The notes beneath the pieces are model-generated. The model saw nothing but the letters and a program-made list of their open reading frames with translations. It had not been told where the DNA came from and ran no database searches. Both the position numbers and the translations under genes were made by a program. Below, in pieces: positions 33,348 to 45,800 of a stretch of 64,000 bases of DNA; position 1 is the stretch's first letter; the number at the start of each line of letters is the position of its first letter. Source of the stretch: Hemicordylus capensis (taxonomy: Eukaryota > Chordata > Lepidosauria > Squamata > Cordylidae). Location: NCBI RefSeq assembly GCF_027244095.1, contig NC_069670.1, positions 17,689,320-17,753,319 of the forward strand, in the 5' to 3' direction.

Positions 33348-34059
33348 GTTTTTTTATATATATAAAATGCTTTTAAATCTCTTGCTTTCTGTTTGCGTTG
33401 GTACTTTGAGAAAAGCTAGCCAAAGGTTTGCTGCAGGAGAAGAGCTTCTGTCATCTTCTGTGTCACTGTGTGCCTCTGTAGTCTGGGAAATGGAAAGCGT
33501 GCCACGAAGCAGCTCTTCTGCAAGATTGGCCAGCTAGGGTCAGTTTGACTCTTGGTATTTCAATGGACTAGATTCAGTTCCCCATTTGGAACAATCTAGA
33601 AAAGGAACATGGACACCGCCCACCGGAGGGATGCTGTGCTGGAGATGGATAGGGCCACTTGCTCTCCACTTGCAAAATAAAGAGAACCAAATAAAGAGAA
33701 AGAGGTGCCTCTGTGCTCCGTTAGCACAGGAGGGATCGTGTCGATTTGGTTTTTTAGGATATCAACTTGCCAACCCTGCCCCAAGTTCAGCAACATCAAT
33801 AATTGGGGATGTTGTGTGGGGTGTCAAATTTAAAAATACACTCAAATTTTTACAAAGATTGGGAGTGGGGGAAATAATTTCTTTTAAAAAATAATTTTCT
33901 ATATATCAATGTGTCTTCCAGTTCATCTTTCAACATAGTTGTACTAAAACATCCATATTTGCTCTCATATACATATCTACTTCATACCTATATATCTAGT
34001 TGTTATATCCTAGTCCTTATTTTCATCATCATCATCATCATCTAGTTTCATTACTGTAA

Positions 34060-34560
34060 CACAATCCCCAACTGTTGTTTTTACATTTCAATCCCCGTTA
34101 ATAAATCCAAATTCACACTGTTTTTCATATACCGCAGAAAGGGTTTCCAATCTTCTACAAAGCTTTCTATATGACTATCTCTTACTAATACAGTAAGTTT
34201 TGCCATTTCTGCATATTCATATGCCTTCATCAACCATCCTTCTCTTGCTGGAATTTCCACAGATCTCCATTTCTGAGCAAGAACCATTCTAGTAAGATAT
34301 AGAAATAAGTTTATATTTTCTTTTGGGATTTCTTCATTGATTATGCCCAACAGAAAGGATTCAGGTCTCTTGTGAAATACACCTTTAAAAATCTTTTTAC
34401 ATTCATCATCAATCGTATCCCAAAACCTCTTTACCTCCCTGCAGGACCACCACATGTGGTAAAAGGACCCCTCGCTTTCTTTACATAATTTTGGGGATAA
34501 TTTTTGACCATTCTCCACACACATGCACAATTTCCCTCCCCCAAGCCTTTCTTTGGAGCT
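34060..34560 (-). mobile_element. L1 LINE ORF2 C-terminal relic
   Basis: The minus strand encodes GSFYHMWWSCREVKRFW, then a P-x-x-FLLGI segment, then LTRMVLAQKWRSVEIPAREG, the conserved tail of vertebrate L1 ORF2 proteins. Only about 150 residues remain open and the copy is 5' truncated. Confidence 0.75.
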
Positions 34561-35908
34561 GTTAGCCCAGCTAGAGGCCAATTTCCTTGTGCCTGAAGTG
34601 ACTTCCAGGAATGCCCGTTTGCCCCAGGCCTGGTCCGAGCCCTCGGGGAGACGGTCAAGAGACCAGCACTCCCCAAGGCCACCCATGGCCACTTGCCCTT
34701 GGGCTTCCTGAGAGGATTGGGCCTAGTTGCCATTTTGTGGCAACTGCCACACATTTCTCCCTACCTCCCAGCGTAAACATTCCTCTGGGGCTTTGTGGGG
34801 GGGGGGATACTGGTTGCCATTCCCCCCCCCCCAAAAAAAGGTGCTTGAACTATGTGTATATCAGGGCACTGGGTGTGGGGAGGTTGAGTAGTGATGCCTG
34901 AGAGGAAAAACTTTAAAATCAAAATTTGTTGCTACTACTGCTGCCTAGATAAGCTCCCCCCACAAACCGTGAGGAGCGTACATCCCCGGATGAGGGTGTA
35001 AGGCTGCTCCTCAAGAACTGGCCCGTAGTTTATAAAAGAGACCTATTTTTTAGTCACGTTTAAAACAGATACATCCTGTTGAGTTACAGTGCAGCAGCAG
35101 ATGGGCAAAACAGGAGCCCGCCACTTTGAACGCCAGATCCTCTGCCTCACTAAGTAGCCTTAGGCAAGCATTCTGCATCTGCAGTGAGGGAAATAATGCC
35201 GTCCTACTCTACAGGCTTGTTGTGAGCATTACAGCAAGAGCACGGGAACCCCTCTCAAAGGTATATTCTAATTATTATGATAATTGCTGTCCAGCCCTCT
35301 CGACTGGCAGTTCATCACTGGAAGCAAATTGATCAATACCAGCCGTAGAACAATCCAAGCCATACAAAATGGATGATGCCTTAAAACACAAACCGTGGTC
35401 TGCTTTTTTCTCTACCTGAACAAGCGTCTAGGTCACTTCTCTTCTTTCTTTACAAAGCGGTTCGGTTTACAAGGGAAATGAGAATGTGTGCATCTCGTCT
35501 CTGTACTGTGAAACGTGGATGCAGGTGATAAATCCCAATTCTAGGCAAGAAGCCACAGTTCCTATGGGCAGTACAGCCTCTTCTTGCCCATCCTTGGCAT
35601 GAAAGGCATATTGTGGAGGGGCAAAGCTGCCCGCTTTTATGCCATTTGCAGCAAGAACAAAACACCAGGATCCGTGGGAAGGCCTGGGATTTGCCTGTCC
35701 CTTTTCCCCAGCTCCCAAAGCAGCTAGGAATGACTGGCAACCCACAGCTGGGGGCCAGTGAAATGTCACTCTTAAAGCACAGCCGTGCTCACCTTTGTGT
35801 CTCTCTCAAACTCTGCAAAGGGAGGCATTTCTTCCCCATCTGGAAGAAACTGCCTTCTGAAAATGCAAGAGGGGAAGCGTAGCTGACCCTTTCCACTCAA
35901 AAGGTGTG

Positions 35909-35990
35909 CGACGAGGATGGGATTCGAACCCACGCGTGCAGAGCACAATGGATTAGCAGTCCATCGCCTTAACCACTCGGCCACCTCGTC
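35909..35990 (-). tRNA. tRNA-Ser (anticodon GCT)
   Basis: The 82-nt minus-strand sequence starts GACGAGGTGGCCGAGTGGTT (acceptor stem and A box), carries GACTGCTAATCC in the anticodon arm (anticodon GCT), has the long variable arm expected of tRNA-Ser, and has the B box GGGTTCGAATCCC. The acceptor stem pairs perfectly (GACGAGG with CCTCGTC, discriminator G). A TTTT terminator on the minus strand lies at 35899-35902. It is distinct from the tRNA-like SINE heads and looks functional. It sits 0.75 kb upstream of B4GAT1 in opposite orientation. Confidence 0.96.
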
Positions 35991-36229
35991 TCATAGGGCA
36001 CAGCTGCCTCCTCCACCTGGTCTATAGTTGTCTTTCCAGGGGGTGGGGTGGGGGGAATCCCTTCCTTTATGATCTCTGCTGCTTTCCCCGCCTCCTTATG
36101 AGGACCCCACAACTTTCCCCGCGGTGGCCTCTTTCTCCTATCTCCTGCTTTGTCTTGCGCAGAAACGCCTACCAAAAGAATCAAAACCTCAAGGCAACAC
36201 GCCCACCACCAACAAAACACACACACACA

Positions 36230-36741
36230 CCCCGCAGGCTTTCAGCAACCTGCTCGCGCCACAGACAGGATTGGGGTTTGGGTGTGCGTGCAGGGCTGGG
36301 GAGGGAAATCGCCGCTGCCTTGTGCAAAGGGAGAGGAGGGGCGCGATGCAAGGAGGCGGCAGCGGCGGCGGGGGTGGGTGGGTGTCTCCGTCCCCTTTTT
36401 AGGAGGATGGCTGTTGCAATGCATCCTCCTAAGCAGCAGGGGGCGCCGGAGAGAGGGGCTCCCTCCGCTTCCCCAATCTCCCAAATCCTGTGTGTGCACT
36501 GCCAAAGAGCTCTCAGATTTCCAAAAGGAAGGAGCGAGGGAGGCGAGCAGCTGCAGGCAGGCGATGCATCGGGACTGATTCTCCTTGCATATTTTCTCCG
36601 GGCTCCCTTGCAGGCCGGTGCGCCACCCGCCCGGCCTAGGCTCCGCGCGCAGTTTGCCGAAGGGAAGGCAGGCAGAGGCGAGCCAGAGCCTATGCTGGGC
36701 CCGGCTTGAGCCCCCTCCTCTGCTGCCTTGCCCGCCCGCCC
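36230..36741 (+). promoter_or_regulatory. B4GAT1: GC-rich promoter and 5' UTR of B4GAT1
   Basis: CpG-rich DNA directly upstream of the B4GAT1 start codon, continuous with the GC-rich coding exon. No TATA box stands out at a useful distance. The transcription start is not determined. Confidence 0.5.
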
Positions 36742-38415
36742 ATGCACTGCTCCTGCTTCCAGGTGCTGGTGGCGGCGCTGGCCCTGGTGGCTGGCTTGCA
36801 GCTGCTGTACTTGGCCCTGCTGTCGGGCTTGCACGGGCAAGATCAGCGCTCCCGCTATGCCGAGCTCTTCCAAGGGCGCCAGTCCCTGCCCAGCGACGGG
36901 CACAAGGAGCGGCTCAAGCAGGTGCTGGCCAGCGGGGGGGCCCTGGACGCCAGCCAGCAGTACCGCATCTACTGGGACATGCTCCGCGGCTCTTGGGACG
37001 GCGGCGGGGGCCGGCGAGACGTGGTGCTGGTCACCCACACCAGCCTCGGCAACTTGCACCACACCCAGCAGCTGGTAGAGCGCTGGGGGGGCCCCGTCTC
37101 GGTGGCCCTCTTTGCCCCGGGCTTGGCCGAGGTCCGCCTGGCCACGGTGATGGTCTACGCCCTGGCCGCCCTCTGCATGCCCGTCCGCCAGCTGGTCCGC
37201 CTCCACCTGGTGTGCCACGCCGACCAAGTGGCCACCTTCCCGGAGCTGCAGGACCAGGGCGAGTTTGCCCGCCTGCAGGCCTGCGGGGACGTCTTTGCCA
37301 AGCTGGCACAGGTTGGGGCCGGGCGGCGGAATTACGCCATGGACGTGGCCAACGCCTCCTACCCCAACAACCTGCTGCGGAACGTGGCGCGGAGGGTGGT
37401 TGGCGGGCACTGGATGCTGGTGGTGGACATGGACATGGTGCCCAGCGAGGGGCTGCGGGAGGATTTCCTGGCCTTCTCCAGAGCCGCCGACGAAGGGACG
37501 CCGGGGGTCTTTGTCGTGCCGGCTTTTGAGATCCGCCATACGCGCCGCATCCCTGGCACCAAGACGGAGCTGCTGCAGCTGTACCAAGTGGGCGAGATCC
37601 GGCCGTTCTATGAGGAGCTGTGCGCGCGATGCCAGGCACCCACCAACTACTCCCATTGGCTGAATCTCCCCGTGGGCGGCCCCCTGCGCGTGACCTACGA
37701 GGTGCAGTGGAGGGACCCCTGGGAGCCCTTCTACATCGGTGCGAGTTCCGTGCCCCCCTACGACGAGCGTTTCAAGCAGTATGGCTTCAACCGCATCAGT
37801 CAGGTAGCTACGCTGTTGGGCATCAGCTCTGCTAGTGCAGGGACCAGACCTGGCGCTGGAAAAGGTTTAATTAGAGCTAGGCCTGAAGGGAGGGGCGATC
37901 ACAGGAACATAGGAAGCTGCCTTATACTGAGTCAGACCTTGGGTCCATCTCGCTCAGTATTGTCTACACTGACTGGCAGCAGCTTCTCCAAGGTTGCAGG
38001 CAGGAGCCTCTCCCAGCCCTACCTGGAGATACCAGGGACTGAACCTGGGGCCTTCTGCATGCCAAGCAGATTCTTTACCACTGGACTCGAGCTACGGCCC
38101 CATCCTTATAGGACTAGCCCCCTGACATTTGCTTCTTGTGATTTTTCGGGGAGGGGGTTATTCTTGCATGTTGTAGATTGGGGGGAAGCCATCTTCTCTT
38201 GTGACCTTGTCCTTTCCCTCTAGGCCTGTGAACTCCACGTGGCTGGGTACCGTTTCTCAGTGCTCAGCAATGCCTTTCTGGTGCACAAGGGCTTCAAGGT
38301 GGCCGGCGAGTTCCACGCGCAAAAGGACTCTGAGAATCAGCGCAACAAGCTGCTCTTTCGGCAGTTCAAGCAGGAACTCAAGACTAGATATCCCAGCTCC
38401 CCACGGCGGTGCTGA
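36742..38415 (+). CDS. B4GAT1: Beta-1,4-glucuronyltransferase 1
   Basis: Golgi type II enzyme that adds glucuronic acid in beta-1,4 linkage to xylose, priming matriglycan extension by LARGE on alpha-dystroglycan (GT49-type domain). Exons 36742-37803 and 38224-38415 give 417 residues (human 415, from memory). The ATG was chosen because [16 protein letters not shown] leads straight into the signal anchor (about residues 6-28) ending LLSGLHGQ, as in human. The metal-binding DxD motif is D229-M-D231 in [41 protein letters not shown] and the C-terminal SSPRRC are all conserved family stretches. Sequons occur in NASYPNN and NYSHW. Exon 1 is extremely GC-rich. The single 420-bp intron, at a codon boundary, is half filled by a SINE. 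Confidence 0.95.
37905..38106 (-). mobile_element. tRNA-Sauria-type SINE in the B4GAT1 intron
   Basis: Tail GGAACATAGGAAGCTGCCTT, body, GGGACTGAACCTGGGGCCTT, and an inverted head ending CTACGGCCCCATCC. Confidence 0.85.
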
Positions 38416-38917
38416 CTTCGTGCTTGTGTCCAAGGAGGCACCACTGGGCTTGTTCTAGACTGTGGAGGACTCTAGCATTGCACACTGCCTCGACAAAGAT
38501 GCCCAACTCAGGGTGTGGATGCTCACCGTCTCTCTTGTAGTATCCAGAGAATTACTCCTGTGCCAATTGGAGGGAGAGGGAGGGAGCGTTGTAGCTAGCC
38601 TGTCTATTCTCTCCAAATCCCTTTGTTGCTGCTAAAAATACTTGTGCTTCATTTATGGAAGTCTGTGTATGCACACACCCACACACCCTGACCCCTCCAC
38701 CTGTGAGCACCTTGGTTTCTGTCAGATAGGAGGAGACCCCCGTTGAATTTTTTTGTAGAGCTTGTTTAGAGATTATTCACCCTGACTTCACATCACCAGG
38801 AGTAAATGAAAGGTTCAGGCTTGTTGAAAGAGAATCAAGGACCATAGACAAGACTAGGGACTTCTGGTTCACTCCCCAGTTAGTTCACTTCTGGGATAGT
38901 AGCAGGGATGAGGGGAT
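38416..38917 (+). other. B4GAT1: B4GAT1 3' untranslated region
   Basis: Unique sequence following the TGA. No AATAAA was seen here. The first weak candidate is an ATTAAA at about 39623, after a SINE, so the polyadenylation site is undetermined. Confidence 0.4.
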
Positions 38918-39106
38918 GATGGCCGTAGCTCAATGGCAGAGCATCTGCTTTGCATGCAGAAGGTCCCCGGTTCAGTCCCTGAAGCATCTGGTAGGGCTGG
39001 GAAAGACTCCTTCCTGAAACCTTGGATAGCCACTCTCAGTCAGGATAGACAATACTGAGCTAGGTGGACAAATGGTCTGACTCAGTATAAAACAGCTACC
39101 TGTGTC
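38918..39106 (+). mobile_element. tRNA-Sauria-type SINE, full length
   Basis: Head GATGGCCGTAGCTCAATGGC / AGAGCATCTGCTTTGCATG, body, and tail CTGACTCAGTATAAAACAGC. Confidence 0.85.
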
Positions 39107-40590
39107 CCAGTGATGTCGCCTCTGGTGGATTTTTTCACAGTCTTATACAGAGAAGAAGGGTGGCCTGTGAAATTATCCAAGGTAGTCAGCATAAGGGTGT
39201 GTGCTAACCCATCCTGAACTTTTTCGTTTCTTGGTTATGAACCCTGTGATCATTTCTGGTTCTTGATTGTGTGAATAGCCTTCAGCCCATTTCCACTTGC
39301 TCAGCTCTTAATGTTTACAGACATTTGATGCTTCTTTTCCATGAGCCAGTGTCACCCTACCCAACATTAAGAGGCACCTTTCTTCCTGTGAAATAATGTT
39401 GTATGATTAATTCAGGGATATGGGATGGGGAGAAGAGGTCTTTGGGGTTTGGTGCTAAGCTCTGGGAACTGAGGTCTAGTTGTCTGAATTGAGAAACAAA
39501 ACCACAAGCAAGGATTCTTGGGTTGTGCCCCGACTTTGCTTCCCAACTTCCTTTTCTGTATCCTGATGTCCCTCCTGGGGCGTAATTTATTCCCACGCTT
39601 CAAAAGTACAATCCGTAAATGAATTAAACTGAACCACTTGGATTTAAAGTGCTTGGGTCCCATCAGCTTTATGCCATGTATTCTCACTCCGTTTGTGACA
39701 CCCACCAGGCACCTTTGATTTTAGAAGTTAAGCATAGGGTGCTTACATACGAATTGGGTGCTAGTGACATTAAGGGATGGCTAGGCCAGACGCCTAACCC
39801 TTCAAGCTCTCTGACTAGGTGGTACAAAAACCTCACAGCTGCTGGGGCACTAGCAAAGAACGATTTCATAGCCTCTAGCATGTATCCAGTTAAACCGTGA
39901 CTTCCTCACCCTCTATGCCAATGGCTCTTGTGGTCCGAATATGTACCATGTAACAGGAGGCATTCCCTTTAACATGGGCAGTGAAATACAAGTTCATGTG
40001 CTTTGCTACCAAATAGAATGTCACTATAATGAGATTTGGATGATCCTCTCTAAGATATACAGATGTGGGTTATGTGCATAGAATAATAGCAATGCCTTTT
40101 AAGGGTCAAGAGAAGTCTGTATTAAGAGTGTTTTCACTCTTCTTCCGTGGGCATAACAGCCTCAAGAAAACATTCATCCCCCCTTCATTCTCTTCCTTCC
40201 CTATGTGCTATGGGCAACTCGCTTCCTCCTTTTGTGGCCTAAATCTCTCCCTTTTCGGCAGAGACATTGGGGGATAAGAAGCCACCCCAAAACTAGTGGC
40301 GGCAACCCAGCAACTCGGATTGCATTGGCCTTGTGTGTGGAGACTTCAACATGGGCAACATTGTGGTTATTATGTTCAGCGCCGTCCAGGGTCATAATGC
40401 TGGTATAACGAGCAAAGAGCCTGTTGGTGTCAGGATGTGTCATCTAGGATTCTAGCTTGCCCTGTTGGGTGTGCTTTAGGTGGGTTACGGCCATAAAGCA
40501 CTGGAAAGTGTGATGTTCCTGAGTTGCTGTAGTGATGCGGTTGTTAGCAATCCTGTCAGATGGCGAGGGGGTGAGTAGTGGGAGGATAGT
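39107..40590. other. B4GAT1 distal 3' flank and intergenic DNA
   Basis: Unique-looking, moderately AT-rich sequence. I see no exon, no RNA gene and no clear repeat family. Confidence 0.4.
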
Positions 40591-40596
40591 GCCGGT

Positions 40597-40632
40597 CCCC
40601 ATGGCAACAGCAGTACCGGATGCCATGGCAAC
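40597..40632. promoter_or_regulatory. Two RFX X-box-like motifs
   Basis: CCCCATGGCAAC at 40597-40608 and GATGCCATGGCAAC at 40619-40632. The second differs from the palindromic X-box GTTGCCATGGCAAC at only one position. They lie about 400 bp upstream of a third match near the BRMS1 promoter. Confidence 0.45.
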
Positions 40633-40999
40633 ACTAGTCCACCACCACACACACACACACCCCACAAGTTGTAGAGTGTGGCTTTCAGGCCCTTTGAGGA
40701 GTTGCCTCTTGGCTGGCTTGAAACTAGCCCTGGTTTCTGTGTCCTGTTTATTGCCACTTAGCCGCGATCCTACTTTTAAATGTGGCCATTTATGCTGCGC
40801 ATGGAATGAGTCACACCACCACGCCGGAAGGCTGGTGGGTTTATTTTAGCTTATTATTTATTTGTTCGATTCGATTAATGGGTGGATTAATTCAATTCGA
40901 TCAGTGGGTGGATATGGTTTGGTCTCTATGCTTTGCTTCACTGGGGTCACTTCTATAAGCAGTTCCACACCACACAGTGCAATTGTGCATCCTTTTTGC

Positions 41000-41242
41000 T
41001 TTGCCGGGCTTGGCATCTTGTTGCCATGGAAACGTTGGCCCGTCCCTTTATTTCCGGCTTCCCATAATGCCGCGCGCAAGCAACAACCATAGAGCTCGAG
41101 CGAGGCCCAAGCTTGGGAGAGTCTACGTCTATACCTCCCGTTGTGATTGGCTGCCGTTGGCCCGCGGAGCCTAGGAAGAAGAGGACTTCCGGTTGCTAAA
41201 GAAGCCAGAGGGGGTCTGCGCCTTCTTCAGCCCCTCCCCCAG
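41000..41242 (+). promoter_or_regulatory. BRMS1: Promoter and untranslated first exon of BRMS1
   Basis: Contains an RFX X-box GTTGCCATGGAAAC (41020-41033), TTTCCGG (41051-41057), TTCCCATAATGC resembling half a ZNF143 site (41059-41070), an inverted CCAAT box ATTGG (41146-41150) and an ETS site ACTTCCGG (41185-41192). A plausible donor CCCCCAG|GTATGA follows 41242. The matching acceptor is at 42809-42810, opening the start-codon exon. No TATA box. This composition is typical of a housekeeping promoter. Confidence 0.6.
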
Positions 41243-42869
41243 GTATGAGGGGGGTCCTGACTCGTTTCCCCACCCATCCCCCTTTTGCGGGTAATGTTGG
41301 TCCCGCCCATTCTAGACTTACGCGTTTTCCCCATTGCAAGGCAGCCTTGGGTTAGCCCATTGCATCCCGGGGTGGGGGTATGGGTATGGCTGATTCTTCT
41401 CTTATCAAGTTCAGTGTTGGAAGAAAGCGCCTCTTCTCCCCGGGCCCACCCCCGCAGGTACTCGTTAGTCTCTTCCTCCCTGGAATTTGCTGGAGAGGCG
41501 GTTGAGTCCATTGCAGTCTGAGGGCGAGGCTTACAAAAGAAGCTGCTTGGTCCCAAATGGCTTCCTCTGCCGAATGGCTCTTGCCAAGCAAAGGCTGTTG
41601 GAGTGGGGATTGCCTGCCACACTTTTCCTCCCCCCTCCCTTTTTACTTCCTTCCTTTCCTCGCAAGTCTCCTGTGCCTTGAACAGCAGCTCAACAGGCAG
41701 ACTCCCAACAGGTAGATGTCCCCATCTTTAGCCATATACACCTGTTGAATTTCTGCCTGTCGCCCGACAGGTTTAAACTCGATTTAGTTGTTTGTGTGTT
41801 TGGATTGAGATTGATTTCCCTGCCGCCCCTTCCAGAAAGCCCTCAAAGTGCAGGAAGGTTCCCGGAGTGAGGCTAGGAGGTGACCAGCTGATCCTCCCAA
41901 CCACCCCCATTTTGCCTGGGAAGGGAGGACACAAGTAAAGAAACAATCAGGCACATACATCATGTCCAAAGGAGCTGCAGGTCAGCTGGGCTTTTACTCC
42001 TGAGGATCCTGGAGGCTTCCGAGGAAGCTGGAGGGGATCATAGCAGCTTGCACAGGAAACCTCTGACTGGCTGACTTGGTTTATTTCTGGTTAGCAGCGA
42101 ATTATTCCTCCGATGCTGCCTCTCTACTCCTAAGGGAAATTACCCCCCATGCAGAGGAACAAAGCCACAGACAGAGAAGTCGGACCAGCCTTCCTCCAGC
42201 CTTCTCTGTCTGACAGCAGGGAAGCCTCTAGGATGATCAGCGGTCAGAGCTTGGCTGGCGCATGGCTACCACGTGATATGACGAGAGTAACAGGCAGCCA
42301 GGGGGGCCCGAGTGTGTGCCTGGATGGGAGAGACAGACGTAGCCAGACAGACGTGGTTTTGCCTCCGCTCCGAACCCCTAATTGGTTTTCCCTTCAGGCT
42401 GAGACGCTGAATCAGACCTAGGTGCCCTTAAAAAACAAAACTCAGATTTTGAATGCATCTGGAGAAAACATTTCAGGAGCCCTCATGCTGAGTAATTCTC
42501 TCTGCTTCCAGTAGTTGAGAGAGGGGGAGGCAAAAAGCAATACAGGACACGGAGTCTCTTGCCCCCTGGCCTGCCCCGCTGACAGCTTAAAAAGTAGCAG
42601 CTGCCTCTCTGGGTGACAGTTTGCCAGGAATGGATAACCTCCTACTTGCTTGCCTGGCCTCGCAGTCTTAAGGACTAGAAACTTGCCTTTAACAAAAGAG
42701 CCAGGGAAGCTGATATTCTCCCAAGTGGTGAGCATACCACTTGGAGCATACGGGTAGCGCACTGTGGCATTGCAAGGGTGATGGTCTGAGTCTGTTTCGC
42801 CCCTTCACAGGTTGGTCGCTTTCTCTTTTCCCTTCCCTCGACTCGGGCACCCTGCCTCCACGGAGCACC

Positions 42870-45800
42870 ATGCCCGTCCAGCCCCTGCCCAAGGAGGTGG
42901 AGGCAGAAGGCGACTCAGCGGCTGAGATGAACGGGGAAGAAGAGAGCGAGGATGAACGCAGTGGCGGCAGCCAGTCGGAATCGGAAGAGGAGAGTTCAGG
43001 TAGCTGGCGGGGAGAAGGAGCCCCCAGTTTCTTCCACAGGGGCTTGGGGGCAGGGGAGGCCCAGGACTCAGTGGCAGTGCTGCATAAGAAGCGGCCTTAT
43101 ACCGAGTCAGGCCCTTGGTCCATCTTGCTCAGTTTTGTCTACACTGGCCGAAACAGTGGCTCTCCCAGGTTTCAGGGAGGAGTCTTTTCCCAGCCCTACC
43201 TGGAGATGCCGCTAGGGATTGAAGTAACGGTAAGCATCCTCCCGGATTATCCAATTTGGCTGCAGTTTCGTAAATAAAACACGTAGATAAGTGGGGAGGC
43301 ACAAAGAATCGTGGGGCAGGGCAAAGAGAAGGAGTCTCTTCCTTCCTCTCTGCCAGTGAGTTCTGCTGCTGCAGTCTTTCTCCTCCACTCAGGAAGTCGC
43401 CACTTTCCTACACCTTCATAAGGAGGAGAGATTTGTAGGGAGTGGTGGGTTGTTTCCTTCAGAAAAGCCGAAAGCCACAGCCATGCAGAATGCACGCTGC
43501 TCTGTTTGTGAGCCCCTTTCCATAGTCGCTCACAACATGGCATGAACTGTGGTCCCTCACAACTGGGAAATTTATCCACAAATTCCTGACAGAATCTCAG
43601 AACAGTTCCAGTGATCACTGTTATACTGAGCCAACTGTGTTGGTGACTGGTTCCACTGAGCTCTTCAGAGCCACCACATGCTTTGGAATGGGAAGAGCTC
43701 TGTGCAATTCAGAAGCTTCCTCGCCTTTTTCTAAAACCTGGCTTTTCTTAAAGAAATTCCAGTGTAGCCAATGTTGCTGAATTCTCTTGTGCCCCGAGGT
43801 GATGAGGCACAGGAGGATGGCTACTTGGCATGTGTCGTATGTTCTTTCTGCAGAAATGGATGAAGAAGACTATGAGCGACGCCGGTCCGAGTGCTTGGAT
43901 GAAATGTCGGACTTGGAGAAGCAGTTCTCCGAACTGAAAGAAAAGTGAGTTGCCCCTTCTCTCTCCCTGTGTTTCCTGCAAGGAGCAGCTTTATACGTAG
44001 CAACATTCTAGTCCTCAAGAGAGGGCCACAGCAGTAGCCTGTCAATCTTGCATAATTACTCACTAAACACGAAACAAGAAAAGCTTCTGCAGTGTACAAG
44101 TGGTTTGCGCGCACTTTAAGCCAGTGTTCAGTGATACCTTCTTCCTAACAGAAATCGCTTGCTTCAAGCCGGGAACTCGGTATGCTAACAACCTTTGTTA
44201 ATTCAGCTGGCAGCAGTATTCAGTTATTACCTACCCAACCCCATTTTCTGCTGAAACAGAAATCGCTTGCCTCAAGCCAGGAACTCGGTATGCTAACCAC
44301 CTTTATTAATTCGGCTGTCAGCAGTGTGCAAACAAGGCTGTGTCTTCGTCAGTAACTTTGGAAGGCATAAACATGTGCCATCACAAAGCAATCGGGAATA
44401 TTCAGACATGTATGAAGCAGTGGATGCTTTTAAAATAACTCATCTGGTAATTAGATATTATCTTTGTAAATCTGTGTTCCCAAAGCTTCCTGTGCCCGCT
44501 GATTCTCTCATGCAGGATACTCCGACCGCTGTTGTGACTGGGGGTGATGGGAGTTGTATTCCAACAGCATCTGGGTAGTATACAAATATGTTAATAAATT
44601 AATTAAAATAAAATAAAACCCTTACTCAAAAGGTTTTAAACGATTTTTATCCCTGAAGATCTGTTTATTTTTAGTGGTGGTTGTCTTGTTGATCACTTTG
44701 CTGAACTGTGACTGCAGTTTGTGCTTTCTTACTGTTTCGGGTGTTTTAAGAAAACGCTTCTTGACGCAATGCAGAATTAACCTGGGGAACTGACTGCCAC
44801 AAGATGCCATGGTGGCTGCTAACTGAGATTGCTTTCAAAGGAGATGAGACTTGTTCACAGAGGATTATATCAGTAGCAATATCTATGAACATCAAGTGTC
44901 CCTCGGGAGAGAACTGCGGGGGTGGGGGAGGCAGGCAAAGGTGCCATCACGTGTCTGTTCCTGGATCCGCTCAAGAATTGCCCCATCTGTTTCTCCCTTC
45001 CCACATATTAGAAGGAACGGATCGTTCTCTGTGTGTCAAGTTTAGTTGAATTCAGCCTTTTGAAATTCTGGTTTTTTCCTTTCTTTTCCTCCTCACTCCT
45101 GAGTCCATTTATATGGCCTCTTTCTTGAACCTGTATATATATATACTTGGACCCATATCTATGGTTATTAGCAGCCTGAGCCCTTGTGATAAGGCAGAAG
45201 CTTAGATGTGGATCTTAGATTTTAGGTCTGAAGACTACGCAATAGCATAATGCGCTCGCCATGTTGGGAAGCCGTCTTCCTCTGGTTGCCGGTGGCAGAA
45301 CCAACCACAGGGAGTGGACGGCTACAATCCCCATAATCCCTAGCCAAGGCCATTGCAGCTAGGGATTATGGGAGCTGTAGTCCCCAACATCTGGGGATCC
45401 CTCTTCAAGGGAACACTGGATGTGTCCATCATGCCTGCTTGTGGGGTTCTCTCTCGGGTTGGGTCCAGCCAGGCAGTTCCCATCTACATGTGGTTGCTTT
45501 CCTCCACTCACCCCCAAGAGTAGGGATTTCCCTATTCTTAAGCCCTTGTCATATTTATTTCTACATACATACATTTATATCCCTCCAAGGAGCCCAGAGT
45601 GATGGAACCGATAATTATGTTTCTCCCCACAACAACACTGTGACTGAGAGAGACGTGACTGGCCCAGAGTCACCCAGTGAGTTTCATGGCCGAATCGGGA
45701 TTTGAACTCGGGTCTCCCCGGCCCGAGTCCAGCACTCCAACCACTGCGCCCCGCTGGCTCTCGATAGGGCCGGCTAGATGCCCAGCCCAGCGTCTCTGCT

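Noticed and set aside
36181-37656. A 491-codon open frame on the minus strand opposite B4GAT1 exon 1
   Set aside because: It mirrors a very GC-rich coding exon, where stops are rare in all frames. It has low-complexity Gln/His/Gly/Ala composition and no family motif.
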